From Pseudomonas sp. ICMP22404 (GTDB taxonomy: Bacteria; Pseudomonadota; Gammaproteobacteria; Pseudomonadales; Pseudomonadaceae), in assembly GCF_006227205.1 (NCBI RefSeq), contig NZ_VCNG01000010.1, positions 62,001 to 126,000 of the forward strand: a stretch of DNA of 64,000 nucleotides, given 5' to 3'. Positions within the stretch are counted from its first letter, which is position 1. Every line of letters begins with the position of its first letter. The translations under genes were made by a program, and so were the position numbers. This document shows positions 53,076 to 61,970 of this stretch, one piece after another. The notes beneath the pieces are model-generated. The model had not been told where the DNA came from, searched no databases, and saw only the letters and a list, made by a program, of their open reading frames with translations.

Positions 53076-54197
53076 TTATTGAATAGACGTAGCTACTGGA
53101 CGAGTGTAGGTATCCGGGAGCTCGCGATCAAAAATTTCATTGGCCCAAAGCATGACTATCATCTCCTCCCCCCCCACATTCGTGATGTCGTGAGTCCATC
53201 CCGGAACAGTTTCCACTATTTCCGGTTTTTCACCCGATGTGAATAACTCGTAAAATTCACCGGAAACAATATGGCGAAATCGAAAACAAGCCGTACCTTT
53301 AATCACCAGAAATTTTTCAGTTTTCGAATGATGATAATGCCCACCGCGAGTGATTCCAGGATGGGCTGTAAAGTATGAGAACTGACCGCTATCAGCCGTT
53401 TTCAGCATCTCAACAAATACACCCCGAGAATCTCCATACTTGGGAACTTCATAAGTAAAGCGATCCGGGGGAAGATAACTGACGTAGGTAGAGTAAAGAG
53501 CCCTTATCAACCCTTTCCCCACGGGCTCAGTAATTAACGTATCTCGACTATCACGAAATGCCTCCAGCTGCTTTGCCAGTGCACCCACACTAATAGTGTA
53601 CATAGGCTCCACGGTAGCAAAGCGCTCAGATGAAAGCAGCCCATCCATCGCGGCAATGAAGTATCTGATAACATCATCTATATAGACAAGATCAATTTTC
53701 GCCTGAGCATCGTGAATCTGTATTGGCAAGCCCTGAACAGTATTATGACAAAACGTAGCAACAGCAGAGTTATAGTTAGGACGTGCCCACTTACCAAAAA
53801 CATTTGGCAGTCTGAATACGTAGACCTTTATACCGTAATTATCGGCAAGTTCGGTCAACGCCGCCTCAGCTCCGCGCTTACTATTACCGTAAGCATTGTC
53901 CAGCTCGGCCTGACTAGAAGAGGTATAAAGGACAGGAATCGAACGACCACTTAGCGCTACAGCATCACAAATTGCGCGAGTTAAGTCGGTGTTACCAGCC
54001 TTGAACTCTTCCGGATTCTGCGGACGATTAACACCCGCCAAATGGAATACAAAATCCACTTGCGTGAGCAAGCTAGGTAATTGAGCAACGTCATCCTCTC
54101 GAGTAAATCGCAGGATTTCTACGTCGCTGCGCTCACCTAGGTGCGCTATGAGATTCTTACCGATAAATCCGTTGGAGCCGGTAATTAGCACCTTCAT
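53076..54197 (-). CDS. wbjC: UDP-L-FucNAc synthesis reductase/epimerase WbjC
   Basis: A 373-residue two-part enzyme. The N-terminal SDR domain starts MKVLITGSNGFIGKN and the C-terminal cupin-like domain contains GGHYHHSKTEKFLVIKG and PGWTHDITNVG. WbjC (CapF/FnlB) carries out 3-epimerisation and 4-reduction of the intermediate made by WbjB. It sits between wbjB (3 bp) and wbjD. Confidence 0.95.
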   Translation of the reverse strand: MKVLITGSNGFIGKNLIAHLGERSDVEILRFTREDDVAQLPSLLTQVDFVFHLAGVNRPQNPEEFKAGNTDLTRAICDAVALSGRSIPVLYTSSSQAELDNAYGNSKRGAEAALTELADNYGIKVYVFRLPNVFGKWARPNYNSAVATFCHNTVQGLPIQIHDAQAKIDLVYIDDVIRYFIAAMDGLLSSERFATVEPMYTISVGALAKQLEAFRDSRDTLITEPVGKGLIRALYSTYVSYLPPDRFTYEVPKYGDSRGVFVEMLKTADSGQFSYFTAHPGITRGGHYHHSKTEKFLVIKGTACFRFRHIVSGEFYELFTSGEKPEIVETVPGWTHDITNVGGEEMIVMLWANEIFDRELPDTYTRPVATSIQ

Positions 54198-54200
54198 TTC

Positions 54201-55241
54201 CTACTCCTCAGGTGTTGCTTGTTCGCCGCGTTGTATTGCGCGCATGAAATTAAGCTTAAGCAATAGCTCTTTCATACCGTCCACATCCAACTGAGTAGTG
54301 TTATGGGAGTTGTAATCTTCCGAGTGAGATATTTTTTCTTCACCTTCCTCTACGAATTTTGAGTAGTTCAAATCACGCAGATCAGGCGGTACTCGGAAAT
54401 AATCACCGCGATCTTCGGCACAAGCCATCTCCTCCCGACTCAGCAATGCTTCGTAAAGCTTCTCACCATGCCGAGTACCAATGACTTGGATCGGATGTTC
54501 TGGAACTTTAAGCATCTGAGTTAACGCCCTGGCAAGCGTTTCTACCGTCGCTGCTGGTGCTTTCTGTACGAACAGATCGCCATTGTTACCATGCTGAAAA
54601 GCATACAACACCAAGTCCACCGCATCGGCCAACGTCATCATGAAGCGGGTCATGCTCGGATCGGTTAGGGTCAAAGGCTTCCCATCACGAATCTGCTGAA
54701 TGAACAAAGGTATCACCGAGCCGCGTGACGCCATTACATTGCCGTAGCGCGTACCACAAATCACGGTCTTCTCATCGTCAGCGCTGCGCGACTTGGCAAC
54801 CATCACCTTTTCCATCATAGCCTTTGAAATACCCATCGCATTGATCGGGTATACAGCTTTGTCGGTACTCAAGCAAACTATGCGCTTGACATCGTTCTGA
54901 ATCGCAGCTTCCAAAACGTTTTCAGTACCCAAGACGTTTGTCTTCACCGCTTCCATTGGATGAAATTCACACGAGGGTACTTGTTTTAAAGCGGCAGCGT
55001 GAAAGACATAGTCTACTCCACGAGTGGCGCTCAAGACACTTTGATAATCACGCACATCGCCGATATAAAATTTCAGCTTTGGATTTGCGTAGATCTTACG
55101 CATATCATCCTGCTTCTTTTCATCTCGACTAAAGATACGAATCTCAGCGATATCAGTATTCAAAAACCGTTTAAGTACCGCATTACCAAAAGAACCAGTC
55201 CCGCCGGTGATCAACAATTTCTTACCGTTAAAAATGGTCAT
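54201..55241 (-). CDS. wbjB: UDP-GlcNAc 4,6-dehydratase/5-epimerase WbjB
   Basis: A 346-residue soluble SDR enzyme (LLITGGTGSFGNAVLKRF, with catalytic STDKAVYPINAMGISKAMMEK). It starts UDP-L-FucNAc synthesis as an inverting dehydratase (CapE/FnlA type), unlike the membrane-bound WbpM at 45,830. The ATG overlaps the 3' end of the upstream glycosyltransferase by 14 bp. Confidence 0.95.
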   Translation of the reverse strand: MTIFNGKKLLITGGTGSFGNAVLKRFLNTDIAEIRIFSRDEKKQDDMRKIYANPKLKFYIGDVRDYQSVLSATRGVDYVFHAAALKQVPSCEFHPMEAVKTNVLGTENVLEAAIQNDVKRIVCLSTDKAVYPINAMGISKAMMEKVMVAKSRSADDEKTVICGTRYGNVMASRGSVIPLFIQQIRDGKPLTLTDPSMTRFMMTLADAVDLVLYAFQHGNNGDLFVQKAPAATVETLARALTQMLKVPEHPIQVIGTRHGEKLYEALLSREEMACAEDRGDYFRVPPDLRDLNYSKFVEEGEEKISHSEDYNSHNTTQLDVDGMKELLLKLNFMRAIQRGEQATPEE

Positions 55242-56439
55242 TTTTTTCCTCCATAAAACTTATAATTTTTCGTCCGACGGCAGAGCTGGACTTATTCCTC
55301 AGAAGCCAGACTCTACCATATTCCGCCTTTTTGAACAAAATCTGTCGATTAGCCGCGCAAAAATCTGTCAACGCCGCGCAGATCCCTTCAGAGGTGGAGT
55401 CCTCAATAACATTTAAGAACTCAAAATACTCTTTGGGTATTCCGTCAAGTCGCGTGGTGAGAACAGGTATCCCGCTGGCCATGTACTCCAGCAGCTTGGA
55501 AGGGAATGAGTACCGTGTGTAACGTTCTTGCGGATTCCTAGTTAAAATCAAACACGCCGCTCTAGCTTGTATACTCTCAACCTCTTTTGCACTCAAGAAG
55601 CCTAAATACTTAATTGACGAATGACACTTCGACACTTCCGAAAGATATGATTCCAGCTCACCGCGACCACACAGCCAAAGTTCGTAGCCAGTATTCGCCT
55701 TAATAAAGCCTTCGACCAGTTCTACAATTCCATAGGCTTTACTGAGGCCTCCGGCATAGAAAATGATGCCGCTCTCTTCTTCCTTGGGTACATTGTGAGA
55801 TGCTTCGCTCCCTGAGTGGACGATACCTTCAAGAACCATGAACGGTTTTTTCGACCACCTAGAACTATCAGCAACCATATACTCACTTGCAACAAAAACT
55901 CCCGCGGATCGAGAAATTAGATTATCGATCAACCAACTATCTATTTTTTTTAAGACCCTCGTAACAAGGAGCCTGCCTACTCCCATATCCATATAAATGG
56001 GAAGGTCAGGTATATAAACAAAATAATTAACGCCCAGGAGTTTACGGAATACATACGCGGCGACCAAGTTTGGCGTATGAGCAGCGTAAACGCAAACCAT
56101 GTCTGTTTTAGATTTTCGCAAACGAAAGAGTCCATAGAGAGTCCCGAGCAGGCGACTTAACATTTTTAGCATCGGCAGATTGAGAAGAGGGACAATACGG
56201 CAACTGCCTTCGTTATTGACCTTCTGCATACCAGGAAAAAATATCCTTTTATTTCGTGGGTATGTAGAAACCGCAATGCTCGCAACGGTATTTACGAAAG
56301 CACCACCCAAGCGCATAGCATCGAGGAACCTACCCTCAAGCTTATATGCAGCTACTTGAGGAAAGGAATCGCCTTTTGAGTACTTCTCAAAATACTCGTC
56401 TCCAACATAGAATCCCAACAAGACAATATTTTTTCTCAT
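55228..56439 (-). CDS. GT4 glycosyltransferase of the O-antigen cluster
   Basis: A 403-residue GT-B fold protein. The C-terminal half has the GT4 pattern: IIFYAGGLSKAYGIVELVEGF, LWLCGRGELESYL, and RYSFPSKLLEYMASGIPVLTTRLDGIP. The donor and acceptor are unknown. The N-terminus MRKNIVLLGFYVGDEYFEKYSKGD is unusual. The start at 56,439 is set by AAGG 5 bases upstream; an ATG 13 codons earlier lacks a site. It should add the third residue of the O unit. Confidence 0.85.
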   Translation of the reverse strand: MRKNIVLLGFYVGDEYFEKYSKGDSFPQVAAYKLEGRFLDAMRLGGAFVNTVASIAVSTYPRNKRIFFPGMQKVNNEGSCRIVPLLNLPMLKMLSRLLGTLYGLFRLRKSKTDMVCVYAAHTPNLVAAYVFRKLLGVNYFVYIPDLPIYMDMGVGRLLVTRVLKKIDSWLIDNLISRSAGVFVASEYMVADSSRWSKKPFMVLEGIVHSGSEASHNVPKEEESGIIFYAGGLSKAYGIVELVEGFIKANTGYELWLCGRGELESYLSEVSKCHSSIKYLGFLSAKEVESIQARAACLILTRNPQERYTRYSFPSKLLEYMASGIPVLTTRLDGIPKEYFEFLNVIEDSTSEGICAALTDFCAANRQILFKKAEYGRVWLLRNKSSSAVGRKIISFMEEKNDHF

Positions 56440-56601
56440 TCCGACCTTCTTAAAACCAACCAGACCGACCAAAGCCATCTGCCTGCGCAGTCATGCAACA
56501 CGAACGAACCAACCAAATAAATACGTACGCATAACGTGCAGCAACAAGGCGAATATCCAGCCACCGAAACCCTACAGAACCAACATGATAACGTATACCG
56601 A

Positions 56602-58026
56602 TTATAGGGTAGCCTTCATGAACTCACCCCACCTAACGCCTTTCCAGAAGGAAATAAGCGAAACAATCGAAAAGCCTATTATCCAATAGATGGACACTTT
56701 CCACCAAAGACTATCCCCCCATTCAAGCTGCAAACTTAAATGCAAAGCATAACCCACAGAAAAAGCCAAAAATGACACTATCGTAGGAAATGTAAAAGCT
56801 TTGTACACATTGAGCCGCTTATACATACTGGCAACGACGAAGCCAAAATAAATAAATTGAGCCAGGAGCACGCCCAAGGATATGCCATAAAGCCCCCATA
56901 ACATTCCACCAACCCAAGCCAATCCGATGGACATAATCGCGGCCCCCAGTGAAAGATATGCAAGTAATTTCATCCGCCTATGCACTTCAAGCCGCTTTTG
57001 AAAATACACAGCCGTACTATTCAAAAAAACTCCCAGAAAAGCATAGAAAACAATTATTGTAGATGTTCCAATTTTTTTGCCCGTCATTCGCTCAAAAAAC
57101 TCAAAACCGACAAAGTACAGGACGCACCACAAGAGAGAAAATGCCACAATCAGTAAGCTTGAAGAACTCTCTATAATTTCTATAGCAAATTTGCCTTCCC
57201 GAAACTTGTTAATTACAAATGGGTGAACCATCATCAACAGAGGCATACTTAGAAGCCCTGCACCACCAACAAAAAGATCTTTTAAAGATAAATATGAGTC
57301 TCCATATTCAACTCCATAATGCCCAATTGCAAAGCGATCAGCCCCCGCCATCACCAACATGCCTAGAATCCATGGCGAAAGCGCGGCACCATATTGATAG
57401 ACAAGCTTTAGATCACGCTTAAATAGCTCAACACTTGAGAACGGATTCGAAGCCTTATAAACACGCAATACACAGAAAAGCATATATAACACTGAAACAG
57501 TATAGCCGGCGACCGATGCGAGCAGGGCGTACCTGAAATCAATATCTACATACCTAAAAAAAAGCATTACCAATCCAATCTGGGTAAGGGTCTGTAGAAG
57601 AACAGCGACAAGTTGCTGTTTCACCAAGAAGCCCGCTTGACACGTCGACGAAAGAAAAAAAAATAAAATCTGACTAAAGCACAACAACCAAACATAGACA
57701 AAAAAACCTTCCCCAGCGACAAAAAATACAGATACGATTGCTGCCAGAGAAGATGCGATCGGAGCAATAAACAAAACCATACATATGCAATTCGAGGTAA
57801 ATAAGCCTCTTTCCTTCACCCCAGAATAATAATAAACGAATGAGTTCCCTACCCAACCAGCGCATAACTGGGCAGCAATCAAAGAACAAAATACACTTAC
57901 CGAATAACTTATATACTGCCCTTCAGGAAACGATCTATATAAGAAGAAAACTAAAAAAACACCTGATACAGCTGGCACCATCTTTACCGGAACATAGAGC
58001 AATAACTTTTGAAGAAAAACACTCAT
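56602..58026 (-). CDS. wzx: O-unit flippase Wzx
   Basis: A 474-residue polytopic protein with about 12 to 14 helices and no large soluble domain, typical of the MATE/MOP-type polysaccharide exporters (Wzx). It would flip the undecaprenyl-linked O unit to the periplasm. It is the most AT-rich gene of the window. ATG at 58,026 is chosen; a GTG 5 codons upstream is possible. It is the first gene of the O-antigen operon as read on the minus strand. The assignment rests on topology and position, not on a sharp motif. Confidence 0.8.
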   Translation of the reverse strand: MSVFLQKLLLYVPVKMVPAVSGVFLVFFLYRSFPEGQYISYSVSVFCSLIAAQLCAGWVGNSFVYYYSGVKERGLFTSNCICMVLFIAPIASSLAAIVSVFFVAGEGFFVYVWLLCFSQILFFFLSSTCQAGFLVKQQLVAVLLQTLTQIGLVMLFFRYVDIDFRYALLASVAGYTVSVLYMLFCVLRVYKASNPFSSVELFKRDLKLVYQYGAALSPWILGMLVMAGADRFAIGHYGVEYGDSYLSLKDLFVGGAGLLSMPLLMMVHPFVINKFREGKFAIEIIESSSSLLIVAFSLLWCVLYFVGFEFFERMTGKKIGTSTIIVFYAFLGVFLNSTAVYFQKRLEVHRRMKLLAYLSLGAAIMSIGLAWVGGMLWGLYGISLGVLLAQFIYFGFVVASMYKRLNVYKAFTFPTIVSFLAFSVGYALHLSLQLEWGDSLWWKVSIYWIIGFSIVSLISFWKGVRWGEFMKATL

Positions 58027-58969
58027 AACTCTCTGATCCACCCAACGTTTTTCTCATAACAAGAATAGATAAAACAATGTTAAGCCACAGAGGCAGCTTC
58101 ATTTAGAAATATTTCAGAAAGGATCGCATGTTTACAATTTATGGGCAAGATGGCACCGTGCCACTGCTCATGAGCAAAAAATGAGACAAATCGACGGAGC
58201 AGACGATCACCAGGCAGACTCCTCAACCAACTCACCATACAACCTGTCGACGCCCCTCATCCCAGGAATGGGAGGCAATTTGGAGACCGAGCGAAGCTTT
58301 TTCATAGAACTGCGCTAGACGCCCCGAAAAGGTTGAGGAAGTAACAGCAAGGTCCCCGCCCTCCATCTGCCAGGACTGATTGACCGTCGCCAACGATAAA
58401 GAGACAGAACGGAGTTATTCAGTACGCCGCGTGCATTCAAGAAGGCGTTGGTCGTGCGATTGCGGCACCAGTCCAGCCCAACACCACGTGCGGAGGTACA
58501 GCCGACTTATATAATGCAAGAAAGCGGCATATGGTACCGACGACAGTTCAGTTTCTAAAATACCCGCACAAATAGAGTGGAAAGCTGTGGGCGATGCTGC
58601 CCCCTGTACTCGCCACACGAAAAATCTGCAGGGTGCTCCTGGTCGCGAAAGCTATTCAGACTATTTGGCTTTTGGAGAATGTTGAGCCTAGGCTATAAAC
58701 AAAAAACTTCCACCTGATCAACACGGATGCGGTCGTACAAAATTTAATACCTTGGTATCCGGCGAAGAGCCACCTGACCATGCTTGCTGTTTGTCATCCT
58801 CACCCCAGACTCATTCCACTCGTTCTTTACTTCCAAACAAGCATCCGGAAAAGGGATTCCCATGGCCTTCGCAACTGAAAGCCACATTGCACAATCATGA
58901 AAAACCTCATCAAGGCCCAAGGGATTGCCCGCCAACGTAGAACTAAAGCTAGCCGGCCTTGATCGAACG
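58027..58969 (-). other. Gene-less stretch with possible decayed coding pieces
   Basis: About 940 bp between wzx and lapA with no intact gene. Short minus-strand open frames remain: one ending at 58,744 (DACLEVKNEWNESGVRMT near its end), one from 58,618 to 58,415, and a piece starting MKKLRSVSKLPPIPGMRG near 58,308. None matches a family I know. The composition is intermediate between the O-antigen cluster and the core. The promoter of the O-antigen operon should be here but no clear element is seen. Confidence 0.5.
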
Positions 58970-59206
58970 TCACGAACGGCGACGCTTTCCTTTGATACGT
59001 CCGAACAAAAACGCGAAAGAAGGTCCCATACCCATACCAACGAGCAAAGCAAGTATTACAGCAATCGATACTGGCACGTTCTGTAAAGACCAGCCTAGAA
59101 AAGCTAAAGTGAAGCGCTGTTGGTTCTCTAGAACAAACACTAGAACTAACAAAACCAGCAACAGTATCAACACGGTAAGTACTGCGCGTGAGAGGTTACG
59201 CATCAT
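58970..59206 (-). CDS. lapA: LapA-domain (DUF1049) membrane protein
   Basis: A 78-residue protein with two hydrophobic helices (about 7-28 and 45-68) and a basic end (RIKGKRRRS). The pattern FVLENQQRFTLAFLGW is characteristic of the LapA family, which in E. coli works with LapB to control LpxC and LPS synthesis. No lapB follows here. Two adjacent ATG codons (59,206 and 59,203) are possible starts. It overlaps no gene and follows ihfB by 16 bp. Confidence 0.87.
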   Translation of the reverse strand: MMRNLSRAVLTVLILLLVLLVLVFVLENQQRFTLAFLGWSLQNVPVSIAVILALLVGMGMGPSFAFLFGRIKGKRRRS

Positions 59207-59222
59207 TCTTGATCCAGCACAT

Positions 59223-59513
59223 TCATACCTCCTCATCCTCATTCACCCGATCCCTGAGTTCCTTACCCGGCTTGAAATGAGGTACGAATTTGCCGTCAAG
59301 ACTCACGGACTGGCCGGTCTTAGGGTTACGCCCCACCCGTGGCGCACGGTAATGGAGGGAAAAGCTGCCGAAGCCACGGATCTCGATACGATCTCCGGTC
59401 GCCAGGCATTGGGACATTTGTTCAAGCATAGTCTTGATGGCCAACTCCACATCCTTGGATGAGAGCAGCCCTTGATGGGTGACAATTCGTTCGATCAACT
59501 CCGACTTCGTCAT
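59223..59513 (-). CDS. ihfB: Integration host factor subunit beta
   Basis: A 96-residue HU/IHF-fold DNA-bending protein. The beta-arm carries RAPRVGRNPKTGQSV with the intercalating proline, and IEIRGFGSFSL is the core strand. It pairs with IhfA to bend DNA at specific sites. It marks the standard right border of the Pseudomonas O-antigen locus. Confidence 0.97.
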   Translation of the reverse strand: MTKSELIERIVTHQGLLSSKDVELAIKTMLEQMSQCLATGDRIEIRGFGSFSLHYRAPRVGRNPKTGQSVSLDGKFVPHFKPGKELRDRVNEDEEV

Positions 59514-59658
59514 ATTTTTCCCTTCTTTTTCAAGCAGCTAGATCAGTGCTTCGAAAGGTTTTAGCATGCTCCGAGGAATTTGAACAGCCCAAGTATTGAC
59601 AAATCTTCCATACACCGCACTGCTCCTTTTCGGGGCACGCAGCATAAGCGCCCCCCCA

Positions 59659-59937
59659 CTATCGACACATAACCAGCATCGTCCGCGTCAGATAACCCGC
59701 CGGATTGAACCCGAAGGGATACGAGTCTTCATCCTTCGCATCGTCGGATCGGGTAATCACTTTATAACCCGCCCCCTTGCACTCCCTGGCAGCGCGCTTA
59801 TGACACTTCTCCCAGCCGGAGCCCAACCCCGAGCAATCGATCTCGATGCCACTGACACCGCGTACTGCGTGGGTCTTGGCGCTTGTAGAGCAACCTGCCA
59901 GCGTCAATACCACCAACACAAGAAAGAATCTGTTCAT
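59659..59937 (-). CDS. Small lipoprotein, function unknown
   Basis: A 92-residue protein with a lipoprotein signal ending LTLAGCST. The mature part contains three more cysteines (IDCSGLGSGWEKCHKRAARECKG) and ends in LTRTMLVMCR. Paralogous short lipoproteins of this sort are common in Pseudomonas; the role is unknown. Located between rpsA and ihfB. Confidence 0.8.
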   Translation of the reverse strand: MNRFFLVLVVLTLAGCSTSAKTHAVRGVSGIEIDCSGLGSGWEKCHKRAARECKGAGYKVITRSDDAKDEDSYPFGFNPAGYLTRTMLVMCR

Positions 59938-60110
59938 TCAAGTCCTATACGCAGGAGGCACATCCAATGCCAAACAACCTTGATCGCCATATAGATAATT
60001 GATCCGCTTAACAAAGAGACCGTTCTACCAGAGAATTGGTTTCATCGTGACAGTAAACCCTGACGAGACATGCCCAGATGGAATGCAGGGATTAACAACA
60101 TCGCATCCAC

Positions 60111-60140
60111 AAAAAAGGGCGACCGAAGTCGCCCTTTTTT
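60111..60140. terminator. rpsA terminator
   Basis: AAAAAAGGGCGAC and its reverse complement are separated by a 4-base loop, 15 bp downstream of the rpsA stop codon; symmetric A and T runs make it bidirectional. Confidence 0.93.
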
Positions 60141-60155
60141 ACAGAAAGTCAGAAC

Positions 60156-61850
60156 TTAGTTCTGTTTTTCCGCTTGTGCAGCACGCAGCAGGTCACCCAG
60201 AGTGGTGGCTACTGGAGCATCCGAAGCAACTGGCTTGTCGCGCAGGCTCTGGATAGCTTCTTTCTCGTCTTCAACGTCTTTCGACTTGATCGAGAGCTGG
60301 ATTACGCGGCTCTTGCGATCAACGCTGATGATCTTGGCTTCTACTTCTTCGCCTTCTTTCAGAACGTTACGCGCGTCTTCAACGCGGTCACGGCTGATTT
60401 CGGAGGCTTTCAGAGTCGCTTCGATATCGTCGGCCAGGGTGATGATGGCGCCTTTGGCGTCAACTTCTTTCACGATGCCCTTAACGATTGCGCCTTTGTC
60501 GTTCTCTTGAACGTACTCGGAGAACGGATCGCTTTCCAGCTGCTTGATACCCAGGGAGATGCGCTCGCGCTCTGGGTCAACCGACAGGATGACGGTGTCC
60601 AGCTCGTCGCCCTTCTTGAAGCGACGTACGGCTTCTTCGCCCACTTCGTTCCAGGAGATGTCGGACAGGTGAACCAGACCGTCGATGCCGCCGTCCAGAC
60701 CAATGAAGATACCGAAATCGGTGATCGACTTGATGGTGCCGGAGATCTTGTCGCCCTTGTTGAACTGGCCGGAGAAGTCTTCCCATGGGTTGGACTTGCA
60801 CTGCTTGATGCCCAGGGAGATACGACGACGCTCTTCGTCGATGTCCAGGACCATGACTTCCACTTCGTCGCCGACTTGTACGACTTTCGAAGGGTGGATG
60901 TTCTTGTTGGTCCAGTCCATTTCGGAAACGTGTACCAGACCTTCAACGCCTTCTTCCAGCTCAGCGAAGCAGCCGTAGTCGGTGAGGTTGGTAACACGGG
61001 CAGTGACGCGGGTGCCTTCTGGGTAACGGGCTTTGATAGCGACCCATGGATCTTCACCCAGTTGCTTGAGTCCCAGGGAAACACGATTGCGCTCGCGATC
61101 GTACTTCAGAACCTTGACATCGATCTCGTCGCCAACGTTGACGATTTCAGAAGGATGCTTGATACGCTTCCAGGCCATGTCGGTGATGTGCAGCAGGCCA
61201 TCGACGCCACCCAGATCGACGAATGCGCCGTAATCGGTGAGGTTCTTGACGATACCCTTGACCTGTTGGCCTTCCTGCAGCGATTCCAGCAGAGCTTCGC
61301 GCTCGGCGGAGTTTTCGGCTTCCAGGACACTGCGACGGGAAACGACAACGTTGTTGCGCTTCTGGTCCAGCTTGATGACCTTGAATTCCAGCTCTTTGCC
61401 TTCCAGGTGCGTGGTGTCGCGCACTGGACGGACGTCAACCAGGGAACCTGGCAGGAACGCACGGATGCCGTTAACGTCGACAGTGAAGCCGCCTTTAACC
61501 TTACCGTTGATAACGCCCTTGACCACTTCCTCAGCTGCGAAAGCCGCTTCCAGAACGATCCAGCATTCAGCGCGCTTGGCTTTTTCACGGGACAGCTTGG
61601 TTTCACCAAAGCCATCTTCAACCGAGTCCAGAGCAACGTGAACTTCGTCACCGACGTTGATGTTCAGCTCGCCAGCATCGTTGTAGAACTGCTCAAGCGG
61701 GATGAGTGCTTCAGACTTCAGACCAGCGTGAACGGTTACCCAGCGAGCTTGGTAATCGATATCAACGATAACACCGGTGATGATGGAGCCTGCCTGAAGG
61801 TTCAGGGTTTTCAGGCTTTCTTCAAAGAGTTCCGCAAAGCTTTCGCTCAT
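60156..61850 (-). CDS. rpsA: 30S ribosomal protein S1
   Basis: A 564-residue protein made of six S1 (OB-fold) domains, each with the G-x-V... F-V/I-x-L pattern (for example GVIVDIDYQARWVTVHAG and GIVKNLTDYGAFVDLGG). The first two bind the ribosome and the rest bind mRNA. The start is preceded by AGGAATTAAA. A long open frame on the opposite strand is a shadow of this codon-biased gene. Confidence 0.98.
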   Translation of the reverse strand: MSESFAELFEESLKTLNLQAGSIITGVIVDIDYQARWVTVHAGLKSEALIPLEQFYNDAGELNINVGDEVHVALDSVEDGFGETKLSREKAKRAECWIVLEAAFAAEEVVKGVINGKVKGGFTVDVNGIRAFLPGSLVDVRPVRDTTHLEGKELEFKVIKLDQKRNNVVVSRRSVLEAENSAEREALLESLQEGQQVKGIVKNLTDYGAFVDLGGVDGLLHITDMAWKRIKHPSEIVNVGDEIDVKVLKYDRERNRVSLGLKQLGEDPWVAIKARYPEGTRVTARVTNLTDYGCFAELEEGVEGLVHVSEMDWTNKNIHPSKVVQVGDEVEVMVLDIDEERRRISLGIKQCKSNPWEDFSGQFNKGDKISGTIKSITDFGIFIGLDGGIDGLVHLSDISWNEVGEEAVRRFKKGDELDTVILSVDPERERISLGIKQLESDPFSEYVQENDKGAIVKGIVKEVDAKGAIITLADDIEATLKASEISRDRVEDARNVLKEGEEVEAKIISVDRKSRVIQLSIKSKDVEDEKEAIQSLRDKPVASDAPVATTLGDLLRAAQAEKQN

Positions 61851-61868
61851 TTTAATTCCTGTTGATTA

Positions 61869-61925
61869 GGGCGAAGAATACGCCCGCCTCCACACCCCAG
61901 ACGATGTGGGTTAGTTTCATATAGA
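61869..61925 (-). promoter_or_regulatory. rpsA leader, possible S1 autoregulation
   Basis: In the leader just before rpsA, CCACA and TGTGG can pair across about 14 bases, and GGGCG / CGCCC can form a second hairpin, nearer the ribosome site. In gammaproteobacteria S1 represses its own mRNA through a structured leader with a poor Shine-Dalgarno. This is structural similarity only. Confidence 0.3.
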
Positions 61926-61928
61926 AGA

Positions 61929-61968
61929 AGCACCGCAGGACTATGACTGGTCCCCTGCGGAGCTTCCT
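61929..61968 (-). terminator. Stem-loop between cmk and rpsA
   Basis: Arms 61,929-61,941 and 61,956-61,968 (13 bp, one mismatch) enclose 14 bases and lie 2 bp after the cmk stop codon. The following bases on the minus strand are TTCT only, so it may attenuate transcription from cmk into rpsA instead of ending it. Confidence 0.55.
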
Positions 61969-61970
61969 GG

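Noticed and set aside
58415..58618. Short minus-strand open frame as a transposase remnant
   Set aside because: No transposase motif could be recognised; left as unassigned decayed DNA.
60174..61865. A 563-codon plus-strand open frame
   Set aside because: It mirrors rpsA on the other strand; strong codon bias in rpsA removes antisense stops. The product shows no real domain.
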